Below are positions 33,861-42,875 of a stretch of 64,000 nucleotides of DNA, piece after piece. How positions within the stretch are numbered: position 1 is the stretch's first letter; every line of letters starts with the position of its first letter. The position numbers and the translations under genes are program-made. This DNA is from Amycolatopsis acidiphila (lineage in GTDB: Bacteria > Actinomycetota > Actinomycetes > Mycobacteriales > Pseudonocardiaceae), in contig NZ_CP090063.1 in NCBI RefSeq assembly GCF_021391495.1, forward strand, positions 2,480,001 to 2,544,000, given 5' to 3'. The notes below the pieces were generated by a model. It ran no database searches, was not told where the DNA came from, and worked only from the letters and a program-made list of their open reading frames with translations.

Positions 33861-35297
33861 ATGGACACCGAGACGACCGAGCTGGACCGTATCCTCGCCG
33901 CCGCGGCGAAGGCCGCACCGCAGCTGGCGGGGACGACCCCCGCGCAGCGGGCCGGGTGGCTGGCCGCGGCCGCCGACGCGCTCGACGCGGCTGCCGACGA
34001 GCTGGTCCCGCTCGCGGCGAAGGAGACCCACCTGGCGGCGGCGCCGCGGCTCAAGGGCGAGCTCGCACGCACGACGTTCCAGCTGCGCCTGTTCGGCGAG
34101 GTGCTGCGGGACGGCGCGTTCCTCGGGGCCGCCGTCGACCACGCGGACCCGGAGTGGCCGATGGGCCCGCGCCCGGACATCCGCCGTGCCGTCGTGCCGA
34201 TGGGCCCGGTCCTCGTGTTCGCCGCGAGCAACTTCCCGTTCGCCTTCAGCGTCGCCGGGGGCGACACCGCCTCCGCGCTCGCGGCCGGCTGCCCGGTCGT
34301 GCTCAAGGCACACCCCGGCCACCCGGAGCTGTCGGTGCGCACCGGGCAGATCGTCCGCGACGCGCTCGTCGGCGCGGGCGCCCCGGCCGGGATCTTCGAG
34401 GTGATCTTCGGTGTCGAGACCGGGGTGACCGCACTGAAGGACCCGCGGATCTCGGCGGCCGCCTTCACCGGCTCGGTCCCCGGCGGACGCGCGCTGTTCG
34501 ACATCGCCGTCTCCCGGCCGTCGCCGATCCCGTTCTACGGCGAGCTCGGCAGCGTCAACCCCGTCGTCGTGACGCCGGGCGCGGTCAAGGCCCGGGGCGA
34601 GCAGGTCGCGAAGGGCTACGTCGGCTCGTTCACGCTCGGCGCCGGGCAGTTCTGCACCAAGCCGGGGCTGCTGTTCCTGCCCGAGGGGCACGGGCTCGAC
34701 GCCACCCTGAGCGAGGCCGCGCAGGCCGTCGGCGCGCAGACGATGCTCAACGAGCGGATCGGCGAGGGCTTCCAGGCGGGCGCGGCGCGGCTGCGGGAAC
34801 TTCCCGACGTCACGGTGCTCGCCTCCGGCGACCCGTTCACCCCGACGCTGCTTTCGGTGAGCGCGGCCGACTTCCTCAAGGCGGACGAGGTGCTGCGCTC
34901 GGAGTGCTTCGGGCCGGCGTCGATCGTCGTCACCTACCGCGGGCAGGACGAGCTGCTGGAGGTCCTCGGCGAGCTCGAGCCGGGGCTGACCGCGACCGTG
35001 CAGGCGGAGGAGACCGAGGCCGAGGACGTGCGGCCGCTGCTGCCCGCGCTGACCCGCATCGCCGGGCGGCTGCTGTGGAACGACTGGCCCACCGGCGTCA
35101 CGGTCAGCTGGGCCCAGCAGCACGGCGGCCCGTACCCCGCGACCACGGCGCCCACCACCACGTCGGTCGGCACGGCGGCGATCGAGCGCTTCCTGCGCCC
35201 GGTGGCGTGGCAGGGCTTCCCCGACACGCTGCTGCCGCCGGCGCTGCAGGAAGCGAACCCGTGGGACGTGCCACGTCGCGTGGACGGGGTCCGCTGA
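33861..35297 (+). CDS. Aldehyde dehydrogenase, probable 2,5-dioxovalerate (2-oxoglutarate semialdehyde) dehydrogenase
   Basis: 478 residues. ALDH fold with FAASNFPFAFSVAGGDTASAL (cofactor site region), the AFTGSVPGGRALF loop, a general base in YGELGSVNPV and catalytic Cys in GAGQFCTKPGL. The N-terminus is shorter and the motifs fit the KGSADH branch, including the QEANPWDVPRR C-terminus. It converts 2,5-dioxopentanoate to 2-oxoglutarate, the last step of oxidative uronate and pentose degradation. GGAAGGGAAG precedes the ATG. With the uronate dehydrogenase it gives the two ends of the pathway; the aldarate dehydratase and KDG-type dehydratase are not in the window. Confidence 0.87.
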   Translation: MDTETTELDRILAAAAKAAPQLAGTTPAQRAGWLAAAADALDAAADELVPLAAKETHLAAAPRLKGELARTTFQLRLFGEVLRDGAFLGAAVDHADPEWPMGPRPDIRRAVVPMGPVLVFAASNFPFAFSVAGGDTASALAAGCPVVLKAHPGHPELSVRTGQIVRDALVGAGAPAGIFEVIFGVETGVTALKDPRISAAAFTGSVPGGRALFDIAVSRPSPIPFYGELGSVNPVVVTPGAVKARGEQVAKGYVGSFTLGAGQFCTKPGLLFLPEGHGLDATLSEAAQAVGAQTMLNERIGEGFQAGAARLRELPDVTVLASGDPFTPTLLSVSAADFLKADEVLRSECFGPASIVVTYRGQDELLEVLGELEPGLTATVQAEETEAEDVRPLLPALTRIAGRLLWNDWPTGVTVSWAQQHGGPYPATTAPTTTSVGTAAIERFLRPVAWQGFPDTLLPPALQEANPWDVPRRVDGVR

Positions 35298-35311
35298 CGT
35301 AGCTTTCCGGC

Positions 35312-35911
35312 ATGGGAATCGTGTCACCGGGCTTTCGCGGCCGCCGCCGCGACGAGGGCGCCGGGTTGCCTCCGGGGCAGTACCTGACCAAGGACTTCCC
35401 GGTGCTCTCGGCGGGCCCGACGCCGCGGGTCGCCACGAAGACCTGGGAGCTCACGATCACCACCGAGGCCGGCGTGGTGCACCAGTGGACCTGGCCGGAG
35501 CTGCTGGCGCTGCCCAGCGAAACGCCGACCGTGGACATCCACTGCGTCACCAAGTGGTCGAAGCTCGGCACGAACTGGCGCGGCGTCGCGCTCGACACCC
35601 TGTTCGAGGGGGTGGACACCGCGGCGGAGTACGTGCTCGCGCACTCCTACGACGGCTACACCACCAACCTGCCGCTGGCGGACCTGCTCGACGGCCGCGC
35701 GTGGGTCGCCTACGAGTTCGACGGTGCCGGGCTGGCACCCGAGCACGGCGGCCCGGCGCGGCTGCTCGTGCCGCACCTGTACTTCTGGAAGTCGGCGAAG
35801 TGGGTGCACGACCTGGAGCTGACGCCGACCGACGAGCCCGGCTTCTGGGAGGCGGGCGGCTACCACGACTACGGGGACCCATGGCGCGAACAGCGGTATC
35901 AGGGCGACTGA
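35312..35911 (+). CDS. Sulfite oxidase/MsrP-like molybdopterin oxidoreductase
   Basis: 199 residues. The oxidoreductase molybdopterin-binding fold is visible in WELTITTEAG, the Mo-ligating Cys in VDIHCVTKWSKLGTNWRGV and LVPHLYFWKSAKWV. It is shorter than periplasmic MsrP (YedY) and lacks a Tat signal peptide, so it is probably cytosolic. Its substrate is unknown; MsrP reduces methionine sulfoxide. The last 31 bases overlap a flavin-dependent ferredoxin-reductase-like gene, which probably supplies electrons in place of the usual haem membrane partner. Confidence 0.88.
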   Translation: MGIVSPGFRGRRRDEGAGLPPGQYLTKDFPVLSAGPTPRVATKTWELTITTEAGVVHQWTWPELLALPSETPTVDIHCVTKWSKLGTNWRGVALDTLFEGVDTAAEYVLAHSYDGYTTNLPLADLLDGRAWVAYEFDGAGLAPEHGGPARLLVPHLYFWKSAKWVHDLELTPTDEPGFWEAGGYHDYGDPWREQRYQGD

Positions 35912-36624
35912 GCTGGCAGGTGGCGCGGCTGGCGGAGGTCCGGGACGAGACGCCGAGCGCGCGCACGCTGGTGCTCGACGTGCCGGGCTGGCCGGGCCAC
36001 CTGGCGGGCCAGCACGCCGACGTCCGGCTCACCGCCGAGGACGGCTACACCGCCCAGCGCAGCTACTCCCTCGCCGCCCCGGCGGACGGCGAGCGCATCG
36101 AGCTGACCGTGCAGCGCGTCGAGGACGGCGAGGTCTCGTCGTACCTGACGGACGTGTTCTCGCTCGGCGACCCGGTGGAGGTGCGCGGCCCGGTCGGCGG
36201 CTGGTTCGTCTGGCGGCCCAGCGACCCGGCACCGGTGCTGCTGATCGCGGGCGGGTCGGGGATCGTGCCGCTGATGGCGATGGTCCGTGCCCGCCGCGTG
36301 GCCGGGGTGCGCACCCCGTTCCGGCTGCTCTACTCGGTGCGCTCGCCGAAGGAGCTGTACTACGCGGACGAGCTGCGCGCCGCGGCGCTCTCCGGCGTCG
36401 AAGTGTCCTATGTGTACACACGCGAGGCGCCGGCGGGCTGGGGGCGCGAGCCGGGCCGGATCGGCGTCGCCGACGTGAACACCGGCGGCTGGCCGGCATC
36501 CTTCGAACCGGCGTGCTTCGTCTGCGGCCCGACGGGGTTCGTGGAGGACGTGTCGGACATGCTGCTCGCCCTGGGCCACGACCCCCGCCGGGTCAAGACG
36601 GAGCGCTTCGGCCCCACCGGGTGA
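35881..36624 (+). CDS. Ferredoxin-NADP reductase-like FAD oxidoreductase
   Basis: 247 residues from ATG 35881, inside the upstream gene's 3' end; GTG 35920 is an in-frame alternative. The FAD-binding barrel has AQRSYSLAAP (RxYS) and the NAD(P) domain has LIAGGSGIVPLMAM and CFVCGPTGFVEDV. There is no C-terminal 2Fe-2S domain. The overlap with the molybdoenzyme gene indicates a two-component reductase pair. Electron donor is NAD(P)H by family. Confidence 0.87.
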   Translation: MARTAVSGRLSWQVARLAEVRDETPSARTLVLDVPGWPGHLAGQHADVRLTAEDGYTAQRSYSLAAPADGERIELTVQRVEDGEVSSYLTDVFSLGDPVEVRGPVGGWFVWRPSDPAPVLLIAGGSGIVPLMAMVRARRVAGVRTPFRLLYSVRSPKELYYADELRAAALSGVEVSYVYTREAPAGWGREPGRIGVADVNTGGWPASFEPACFVCGPTGFVEDVSDMLLALGHDPRRVKTERFGPTG

Positions 36625-36690
36625 AGCTGGTGGGAACGTGCCGGACGGCGCTGTTCCCAGCCGGGCCCCGCACCGTTGTACGCTGTTCCG

Positions 36691-37266
36691 ATGACCACTC
36701 TGCGTGAACGGATTCTCGACGCCGGGGTCGGGCTGATCTGCACCGAGGGCTGGGACCGGGTGACGATGTCCCAGCTCGCGCACCACGTCGGGGTCAGCAG
36801 GCAGATGGTCTACAAGGAGGTCGGCGCCCGGGACACGCTCGCGCGGGCGATCGTCACCCGGCACGCCGACCGGTTCCTCGCCGGGGTGACCGACCAGCTG
36901 CGTGCCCACGGTGAGGACATCGTCGCCGGCGTCTCCGCGGCCGTCGACTACGTGCTGCGTGCCGCGGCCGACGACCCGCTGCTCAAGGCCGTGCTCTCCG
37001 CGGCGCACGGCGGCACCCAGGACCTGTTGCCGCTGCTGGCGATCCAGCCGGAACCCGTGCTGGAACGAGCCGTGCACACGGTGCTGCGCGAGGCGGGGGA
37101 GCTCTACGGCGGGCTGGGCCTGCCGCGGCTGCCGGAGCTGGTCGAGGTCGTCGTGCGGCTGACGCTGAGTCACCTGATCCAGCCGTTCGGCCCGGTCGAG
37201 CAGGCGAGCGAACAGGTCGCGTGGCTCGTCCGGAACGCGCTGGCGGCGGCCGCGGGCGGCCGGTAG
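36691..37266 (+). CDS. TetR-family transcriptional regulator
   Basis: 191 residues. N-terminal HTH: RERILDAGVGLICTEGWDRVTMSQLAHHVGVSRQMVYKEVG (about 4-45, quoted in two adjoining parts: helix 1 to GW, then the recognition helix VSRQMVYKEVG). The C-terminal ligand domain is not informative. ATG 36691 is preferred over TTG 36676; TACGCT at 36679-36684 could be a -10, giving a near-leaderless message. It converges on the pyruvate oxidase gene (6-base gap). Target unknown. Confidence 0.85.
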   Translation: MTTLRERILDAGVGLICTEGWDRVTMSQLAHHVGVSRQMVYKEVGARDTLARAIVTRHADRFLAGVTDQLRAHGEDIVAGVSAAVDYVLRAAADDPLLKAVLSAAHGGTQDLLPLLAIQPEPVLERAVHTVLREAGELYGGLGLPRLPELVEVVVRLTLSHLIQPFGPVEQASEQVAWLVRNALAAAAGGR

Positions 37267-37272
37267 CCCCGG

Positions 37273-39012
37273 TCAGGGCCGGGGGATGTTGCGCAGGTTC
37301 GACCGTGCCAGGTCGATCATCTTGCCGACCCCGCCGGTGAGCACGACCTTGCTCGCCGCGAGCATGAACCCCTTGAGCTGGCCGCCGGTGATGTGCGGCG
37401 GGATCGACAGCGCGTTCGGGTCGGTGACCAGGTCGACCAGGACCGGGCCCGGATGCGCGAGTGCCTCGGCGAGGCTGTCGCGCACCTTCGCCGGGTCGGT
37501 GACGCGGATGCCGTGCAGCCCGGCGCCCCGGGCGATCGCCGCGTAGTCCACCGCGTCGTGGTCGGTCTCGAAGTCGGGCAGGCCGTCGACGAGCATCTCG
37601 AGCTTGACCATGCCGAGCGAGGAGTTGTTGAACACCACGATCTTCACCGGCAGCTGGTGCAGCCGCACGGTGAGCAGCTCGCCCATCAGCATGCCGAGCC
37701 CGCCGTCGCCGGACATCGAGATGACCTGGCGGCCCGGCTGCGCCAGCTGCGCGCCGATCGCGTGCGGCAGCGCGTTCGCCATGCTGCCGTGCAGGAACGA
37801 GCCGATGACCCGGCGGCGGCCGTTGGGCGTGAGGTACCGCGCCGCCCAGACGTTGCACATGCCGGTGTCGACGGTGAAGACGGCGTCGTCCGCGGCGAGG
37901 TCGTCGAGCATGTCCGCCGCGTACTCGGGGTGGATCGGGACGTGCCGCTCGACGTTGCGGGTGTAGGCGTCGACCACCGTCTCCAGCGAGCGGGCGTGGT
38001 CGCGGAGCATTTCGTCGAGGAACGCGCGGCCGGGCTTCTGCTCCAGCTTCGGCAGCACCGCGCGCAGCGTCTCGCGCAGGTCGCCATGCACCGCGAGGTC
38101 CAGCGCGGTGCGCCGGCCCAGGTGGGTCGCGTCGTGGTCGACCTGGATGGTGTGCGCCTGCGGCAGGAACCCGTCGTAGGGGAAGTCCGTGCCCAGCAAC
38201 AGCAACACGTCGGCCTCGTGCATCGCGCGGTAGCACGCGCCGTAGCCGAGCAGCCCGCTCATGCCGACGTCGTACGGGTTGTCGAACTGGATCCATTCCT
38301 TGCCGCGCAACGAGTGCCCGACCGGCGAGTGCAGCCTGCCCGCCAGCTCCATGACCTCTTCGTGGGCGTTCGCGACGCCCGCCCCGCAGAACAGGGTGAC
38401 CTTCTCGGCCCGGTTCAGCGCGTCCGCCAGAGCGTCCACTTGGGACGGTGGCGGGACGAGGGTGGCCTTCTCGGTGACGAACGAGGCGGTACCGGTCGCC
38501 GCCTCGGACTCCAGGTGCGCGACGTCGCCGGGCAGCACCAGCACCGACACCTCGCCGCGGGTGAGCGCGTGCTGGATCGCGATGCGCAGCACGCGCGGCA
38601 TCTGGCCGGGCTGGGTGATCTGCTCGCAGTAGCCGCTGCAGTCGACGAACAGCCGCTCCGGATGGGTCTCCTGGAAGAACGACGTGCCCACCTCGGTGGC
38701 CGGGATGTGCGACGCGAGCGCCAGCACGGGCGCGCCCGAGCGGTTGGCGTCGTAGAGGCCCTGCACCAGGTGGGTGTTGCCGGGCCCGCAGCTGCCCGCG
38801 CACACCGCCAGCCGCCCGGTCAGCTGCGCCTCCGCCGCCGCGGCGAAGGCGCCGGCCTCCTCGTTGCGCACGTGCACCCAGTCGATCCCGTCGGTCCGGC
38901 GGATCGCGTCCACGATCGGGTTGAGGCTGTCGCCCACCACCCCGTAGATGCGGGACACGCCCGCCTGGACGAGCACCTGGACGAACTGCTCGGCGACAGT
39001 GGGTCGCGCCAT
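37273..39012 (-). CDS. Thiamine diphosphate enzyme, pyruvate oxidase/dehydrogenase (PoxB) type
   Basis: 579 residues. The three-domain ThDP fold is complete: N-terminal PYR domain with catalytic Glu in VRNEEAGAFAAAAEAQLTG, central domain, and C-terminal PP domain with GDGGLGMLMGELLT...NNSSLGM (metal/ThDP motif). HPERLF and GSCGPGNTHLVQGLYD are typical of the PoxB group, which decarboxylates pyruvate to acetate with electrons to quinone. The C-terminus (ITGGQLKGFMLAASKVVL) resembles the PoxB membrane-binding segment. Exact electron acceptor is inferred. Confidence 0.88.
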   Translation of the reverse strand: MARPTVAEQFVQVLVQAGVSRIYGVVGDSLNPIVDAIRRTDGIDWVHVRNEEAGAFAAAAEAQLTGRLAVCAGSCGPGNTHLVQGLYDANRSGAPVLALASHIPATEVGTSFFQETHPERLFVDCSGYCEQITQPGQMPRVLRIAIQHALTRGEVSVLVLPGDVAHLESEAATGTASFVTEKATLVPPPSQVDALADALNRAEKVTLFCGAGVANAHEEVMELAGRLHSPVGHSLRGKEWIQFDNPYDVGMSGLLGYGACYRAMHEADVLLLLGTDFPYDGFLPQAHTIQVDHDATHLGRRTALDLAVHGDLRETLRAVLPKLEQKPGRAFLDEMLRDHARSLETVVDAYTRNVERHVPIHPEYAADMLDDLAADDAVFTVDTGMCNVWAARYLTPNGRRRVIGSFLHGSMANALPHAIGAQLAQPGRQVISMSGDGGLGMLMGELLTVRLHQLPVKIVVFNNSSLGMVKLEMLVDGLPDFETDHDAVDYAAIARGAGLHGIRVTDPAKVRDSLAEALAHPGPVLVDLVTDPNALSIPPHITGGQLKGFMLAASKVVLTGGVGKMIDLARSNLRNIPRP

Positions 39013-39081
39013 GGGGGCCTCCCGCTTCTCGGCTGGTCGGTCGGTACCCGATTGTGCTGGCGCGAACCCGTCTGCGCAGCG

Positions 39082-40050
39082 TCAGTCGGTGTGCGGCAGG
39101 TGCTGCGCCGGGATCACCCCGAAACGTCCGGACTGGTAGTCCTCGAAGGCGCGGACGACCTCTTCACGGGTGTTCATCACGAACGGGCCGTACTGCACGA
39201 CCGGCTCGCGGATGGGCAGGCCGCCCAGCAGCAGCACCTCCAGGTTCGGCTCCGCGACGGGCCTGCTGGTGCTCGCGGCGAAGGTCAGCGCCCCGCCGTC
39301 GCCGAAGACGGCGAGCTGTCCCTTGTGGACCGGCCGCCCGTCCGCGCCGGCCGTGCCGGTGCCGGCCAGGACGTAGCCGAGCGCGTTGAAGTCGGGCCGC
39401 CACGGCACCTCCAGCCGTGCGCCGGGGCTGACGGTGGCGTGGATCAGCGTGATCGGGGTGTAGGTCGAGCCCGGGCCGCGGTGCCCGCCGAGGTCACCGG
39501 CGATGACGCGCAGCAGCGCGCCGCCGTCGGGGGAGGACAGCAGTACCGACTCGGTCGCCCGGATGTCCTGGTAGCGCGGCGGGGCGAGCTTGCTCGACCG
39601 CGGCAGGTTCACCCACAGCTGGACGCCGTGGAACAGCCCGCCCGAGACCACCAGCTCCTCCGGCGGCTTCTCGATGTGCAGGATCCCGCTGCCCGCGGTC
39701 ATCCACTGCGTGTCGCCACCTGCGATGACGCCCCCGCCGCCCTGGGAGTCGGCGTGCTCCATGACGCCGTCGAGCATGTAGGTCACGGTCTCGAAGCCGC
39801 GGTGCGGATGCCACGGCGTGCCCTTCGGCTCACCGGGCGCGTACTCCACCTCGCCCATCTGGTCCATGTGGATGAACGGGTCGAGCACGGCCGAGGACAC
39901 CCCGGCGAACGCGCGGCGCACCGGGAAGCCTTCGCCCTCGTAGCCGGTCGGCGCGGTGGTCACCGTGCGGACGGGCCGTTGCACGACGGTGGCCGGGTCG
40001 GGTTTGTCGATCCGCGGCAGGGTCAGCGTGTCGGCGGTGATGGCGGGCAT
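39082..40050 (-). CDS. Pirin-family cupin protein
   Basis: 322 residues. The pirin N-terminal cupin has HPHRGFETVTYMLDG and ITAGSGILHIEKP-like metal ligands (HxH, E/H; the text reads MTAGSGILHIEKPPEE). The second cupin is in the C-terminal half (LEVPWRPDFNALGYVLAGTG). Pirins of this type can show quercetin dioxygenase activity or act as redox sensors. In several bacteria a pirin modulates pyruvate dehydrogenase, and here the gene lies 69 bases downstream of a PoxB-type enzyme on the same strand, which may be relevant. Confidence 0.9.
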   Translation of the reverse strand: MPAITADTLTLPRIDKPDPATVVQRPVRTVTTAPTGYEGEGFPVRRAFAGVSSAVLDPFIHMDQMGEVEYAPGEPKGTPWHPHRGFETVTYMLDGVMEHADSQGGGGVIAGGDTQWMTAGSGILHIEKPPEELVVSGGLFHGVQLWVNLPRSSKLAPPRYQDIRATESVLLSSPDGGALLRVIAGDLGGHRGPGSTYTPITLIHATVSPGARLEVPWRPDFNALGYVLAGTGTAGADGRPVHKGQLAVFGDGGALTFAASTSRPVAEPNLEVLLLGGLPIREPVVQYGPFVMNTREEVVRAFEDYQSGRFGVIPAQHLPHTD

Positions 40051-40124
40051 CGCGCTCTCCTCGAAGTAGTTCTGCGTTCAATATCTTCCACGCAAAACGC
40101 TTCGGGCTCCCCGTCGATTCCCGG

Positions 40125-41219
40125 TCAGGCTTGCCAGTCGGCGAGGACGGCTTGGGTGTCGGTGCCGGGGGTTGGGGGTGGTGTGGGGGTGGTGGTGGGG
40201 GTGCGGGAGAAGCGGGGGGCGGGGGCGGCTTGGGTGATGCCGTCGATGTCGATGAGGGTGTGGCGGGCGGTGAGGTGGGGGTGTTGTTGTGCTTCGGTGA
40301 AGGTGAGGATGGGGGTGACGCAGGCGTCGGTGTTGTCGAAGATGTGGGTCCATTGGTCGCGGGTTTTGGTGGCGATGACGGTGGTGAAGCGGGTGCGCAG
40401 GGTGGGCCAGCCGTTGCGGTCGTGTTGGGCGGGGAGGTTCTCGTTGTGGAGGCCGAGGCCGTGGAGGAAGGCGGTGTAGAACTGGGGTTCGAGGCAGCCG
40501 ACGGCGATGTGTTTGCCGTCGGCGCAGGTGTAGGTGTCGTAGTAGGGGGCGCCGCCGTCGAGGAGGTTGGTGCCGCGGTCGTCGTTCCAGGTGCCGGCGC
40601 CGCGGAGGGCCCACATCATTTGGGTGAGGACGCTGGTGCCGTCGATGATGGCGGCGTCGATGGTCTGGCCGTGGCCGGAGGTGTGGCGTTCGTGGAGGGC
40701 GGCGAGGATGCCGGTGAGGAGGAACATGGAGCCGCCGCCGAAGTCGCCGATGAGGTTGAGGGGTGGGACGGGGCGGTGGCCGGGTCGGCCGATGGCGTGC
40801 AGGGTGCCGGTGAGGGAGATGTAGTTGATGTCGTGTCCGGCGCGGGGGGCCAGGGGGCCGGTTTGGCCCCAGCCGGTCATGCGGGCGTAGATGAGGCGGG
40901 GGTTGTGGTGTTGGCAGGGTTGGGGGCCGATGCCGAGGCGTTCGGCGACGCCGGGGCGGAATCCTTCGAGCAGGATGTCGGCTTTCGTGGCGAGGCGTAG
41001 TACGAGGGTGCGGCCTTGGTCGGTTTTGAGGTCGGCGGTGAGGGAGCGGCGGTTGCGCAGGAGGTGGTCGGGGTGTTCGCCGGTGGGGTCGAATCCTGTG
41101 GTGGGGCGTTCGACCCGGACCACGTCGGCACCCAGATCGGCGAGGATCATCGCCGCGTGCGGGACCGGCCCGATCCCCGCCAACTCCACCACCCGCAGGC
41201 CCGCCAGCGGCCCCGGCAT
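40125..41219 (-). CDS. CaiB/BaiF-family CoA transferase or alpha-methylacyl-CoA racemase-like, mosaic codon usage
   Basis: 364 residues. Family III CoA-transferase fold with [30 protein letters not shown] at the N-terminus (in two adjoining blocks: [13 protein letters not shown] and [11 protein letters not shown]). [10 protein letters not shown], the NRRS-type CoA site, and [17 protein letters not shown] follow, with the region typical of methylacyl-CoA racemases. It would handle branched acyl-CoA epimers next to acyl-CoA dehydrogenase and crotonase. Codons 1-38 use G-ending codons like all neighbours. From about codon 39 (near 41106) to the stop nearly every codon ends in C, with CTC, GTC, GCC, CCC and CAA replacing CTG, GTG, GCG, CCG and CAG, and the protein is rich in His, Thr, Asn and Gln. 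This points to recombination with foreign DNA. Confidence 0.88.
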   Translation of the reverse strand: MPGPLAGLRVVELAGIGPVPHAAMILADLGADVVRVERPTTGFDPTGEHPDHLLRNRRSLTADLKTDQGRTLVLRLATKADILLEGFRPGVAERLGIGPQPCQHHNPRLIYARMTGWGQTGPLAPRAGHDINYISLTGTLHAIGRPGHRPVPPLNLIGDFGGGSMFLLTGILAALHERHTSGHGQTIDAAIIDGTSVLTQMMWALRGAGTWNDDRGTNLLDGGAPYYDTYTCADGKHIAVGCLEPQFYTAFLHGLGLHNENLPAQHDRNGWPTLRTRFTTVIATKTRDQWTHIFDNTDACVTPILTFTEAQQHPHLTARHTLIDIDGITQAAPAPRFSRTPTTTPTPPPTPGTDTQAVLADWQA

Positions 41220-41220
41220 C

Positions 41221-42063
41221 TCAGGACTCCCTGCGTGCGTGGATCAGGCCCTCCTGTGCGGCGGACGCGATGAGCGTGCCGTCGCGGTGGAAGATCCGGC
41301 CCTCAGCGAGCCCCCGCAGGTCGCCGACCGCGGGGCTGCTCTTGGCGTAGTAGAGCCAGTCGTCGAAGCGCACCTCGTTGTGGAACCACAGCACGTGGTC
41401 CAGCGAGGTGAGCGCCTTGATGTCGGTGCGCATCGTCGGGCGCAGGATGGACGAGACGAAGGTCAGGTCGCTGAAGTAGGTGAGCACGGCCGCCGCGCTG
41501 ACCCTGTCGTCGAGCTTCCCGCTGCGCGGGCGGAACCACAGGTCGTCGATGAACCGCTGGTAGTCGCTGCGCTCGGTGGTCACGGGGCGGACGTCGAACA
41601 CCTCGTGCGGGTTGACCTGCCAGCCGGGCGGATGCTGGATGCCGTAGGGCACGCAGTCCTCGGGCGTGGGCGCGTCCGGCGGGCTCACCTGGTGGTTCGC
41701 GCCGCTGCGGTCGGTGGTGAACGACGACTCCAGGCACAGGATCGGCTCGCCGTGCTGGATCGCGGTGACCCTGCGGCGGCGGAAGTTGCGGCCCTCCTGC
41801 AGCCGGTCCACCCGGAACACCACGCGGGCGCCGGTGTCCCCGGGCCGCAGGAAGTAGGCGTGCAGCGAGTGCGGCGCCATCTCCGGTGGCACGGTCCGCT
41901 CGGCGGCGACCAGGGCCTGCGCGCACACCTCGCCGCCGAACAACCGCCCACCGGGTTCCCCGGTCGAGCGGCTGCGGAAGATGTCCAGCTCGATCGTCTC
42001 CAGATCGAGGACGTCGAGCAGGTGCGCGAGACCGTCGGGTCCCGTTTCAACAGACTGTGCCAT
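41221..42063 (-). CDS. Acyl-CoA thioesterase II (TesB type)
   Basis: 280 residues. Double hotdog fold: [20 protein letters not shown] in the N-terminal hotdog and [20 protein letters not shown] in the C-terminal one, where the Asp of TesB enzymes lies in 'SLDH'. It hydrolyses acyl-CoA to free acid and CoA. Its stop is one base from the CaiB-like ATG, so they are co-transcribed. It belongs to the leftward acyl-CoA operon. Confidence 0.92.
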   Translation of the reverse strand: MAQSVETGPDGLAHLLDVLDLETIELDIFRSRSTGEPGGRLFGGEVCAQALVAAERTVPPEMAPHSLHAYFLRPGDTGARVVFRVDRLQEGRNFRRRRVTAIQHGEPILCLESSFTTDRSGANHQVSPPDAPTPEDCVPYGIQHPPGWQVNPHEVFDVRPVTTERSDYQRFIDDLWFRPRSGKLDDRVSAAAVLTYFSDLTFVSSILRPTMRTDIKALTSLDHVLWFHNEVRFDDWLYYAKSSPAVGDLRGLAEGRIFHRDGTLIASAAQEGLIHARRES

Positions 42064-42072
42064 CAGCTTCCT

Positions 42073-42837
42073 TCACTCGCCGCGCCAGACCGGAGCGCGT
42101 TTCTCCGCGAAGGCACGGGCGCCTTCCTGGGCGTCAGCCGATTGAAACACAGGCTGGACCACAGCCTGCTGCTGAGTGAAAGCTTCGTCACTGTGCCAGT
42201 CCGCGGAGCGGGTGATAATCTCCTTGGTGGCCTGGATCGCCAGCGGCGCGTTGGCGGTAATGCGCTCGGCGAGGGCGAACGCGCCCTCGAGCGCCCCGCC
42301 GGGCTTGGTGAGGTGGTTGACCAGGCCGTAACGGTGTGCGTCGCCGGCGGGGAAGAAGTCGCCGGTCAGCGCGTACTCCATCGCCAGCTGCGGCGGGATG
42401 CGGCGCGGCAGCCGCAACAGCCCGCCCGCCGCGGCCACCAGCCCGCGCTTGACCTCGGGAATGCCGAACTTGGCCTCCTCCGACGCGACCACGAGGTCGC
42501 ACGCGAGCGCCAGCTCGCACCCGCCCGCGAGCGCGTAGCCCTCGACGGCGGCGATCATCGGCTTCTTCGGCGGCCGCTCGGTCATCCCGGCGAGACCCCG
42601 GCCCGGGATCGACACGACCTCGCCCGCGAGGAACGCCTTGAGGTCCATGCCCGCGCAGAACGTGCCGTCCGCGCCGGTCAGGATTCCCAGCGACAGGTCG
42701 TGGCGCTCGTCGAGCAGGTCCAGCGCCGCGGCGACGCTCGCGGTGACCGCCGCGTTGATCGCGTTGCGCGCCTTCGGCCGGTTGATCGTGATGACCAGGA
42801 TCCGGCCACGCTCCTCGACCCGCACTTCGTCCGCCAT
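42073..42837 (-). CDS. Enoyl-CoA hydratase/isomerase (crotonase) family
   Basis: 254 residues. Crotonase signature: AARNAIN-type region (RPKARNAINAAV), oxyanion-hole blocks GTFCAGMDLKAFL and AAVEGYALAGGCELALACD, and FGIPEVKRGLVAAAGG. One catalytic Glu of classical hydratases is present in the FGIPEVK block. It hydrates enoyl-CoA or acts as an isomerase; substrate unknown. It is 38 bases from the upstream acyl-CoA dehydrogenase stop, in the same operon. Confidence 0.9.
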   Translation of the reverse strand: MADEVRVEERGRILVITINRPKARNAINAAVTASVAAALDLLDERHDLSLGILTGADGTFCAGMDLKAFLAGEVVSIPGRGLAGMTERPPKKPMIAAVEGYALAGGCELALACDLVVASEEAKFGIPEVKRGLVAAAGGLLRLPRRIPPQLAMEYALTGDFFPAGDAHRYGLVNHLTKPGGALEGAFALAERITANAPLAIQATKEIITRSADWHSDEAFTQQQAVVQPVFQSADAQEGARAFAEKRAPVWRGE

Positions 42838-42875
42838 CGGCCAAGCCCTTTCGTCGTCGGAAGCCCTCTCACAAC

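Noticed and set aside
40131..41000. Gly/Val/Glu-rich open frame, possibly a repeat protein, on the plus strand
   Set aside because: It is the mirror of the C-ending codons of the CaiB-like gene; GGG/GTG runs are the complement of CCC/CAC codons, not a real repeat.
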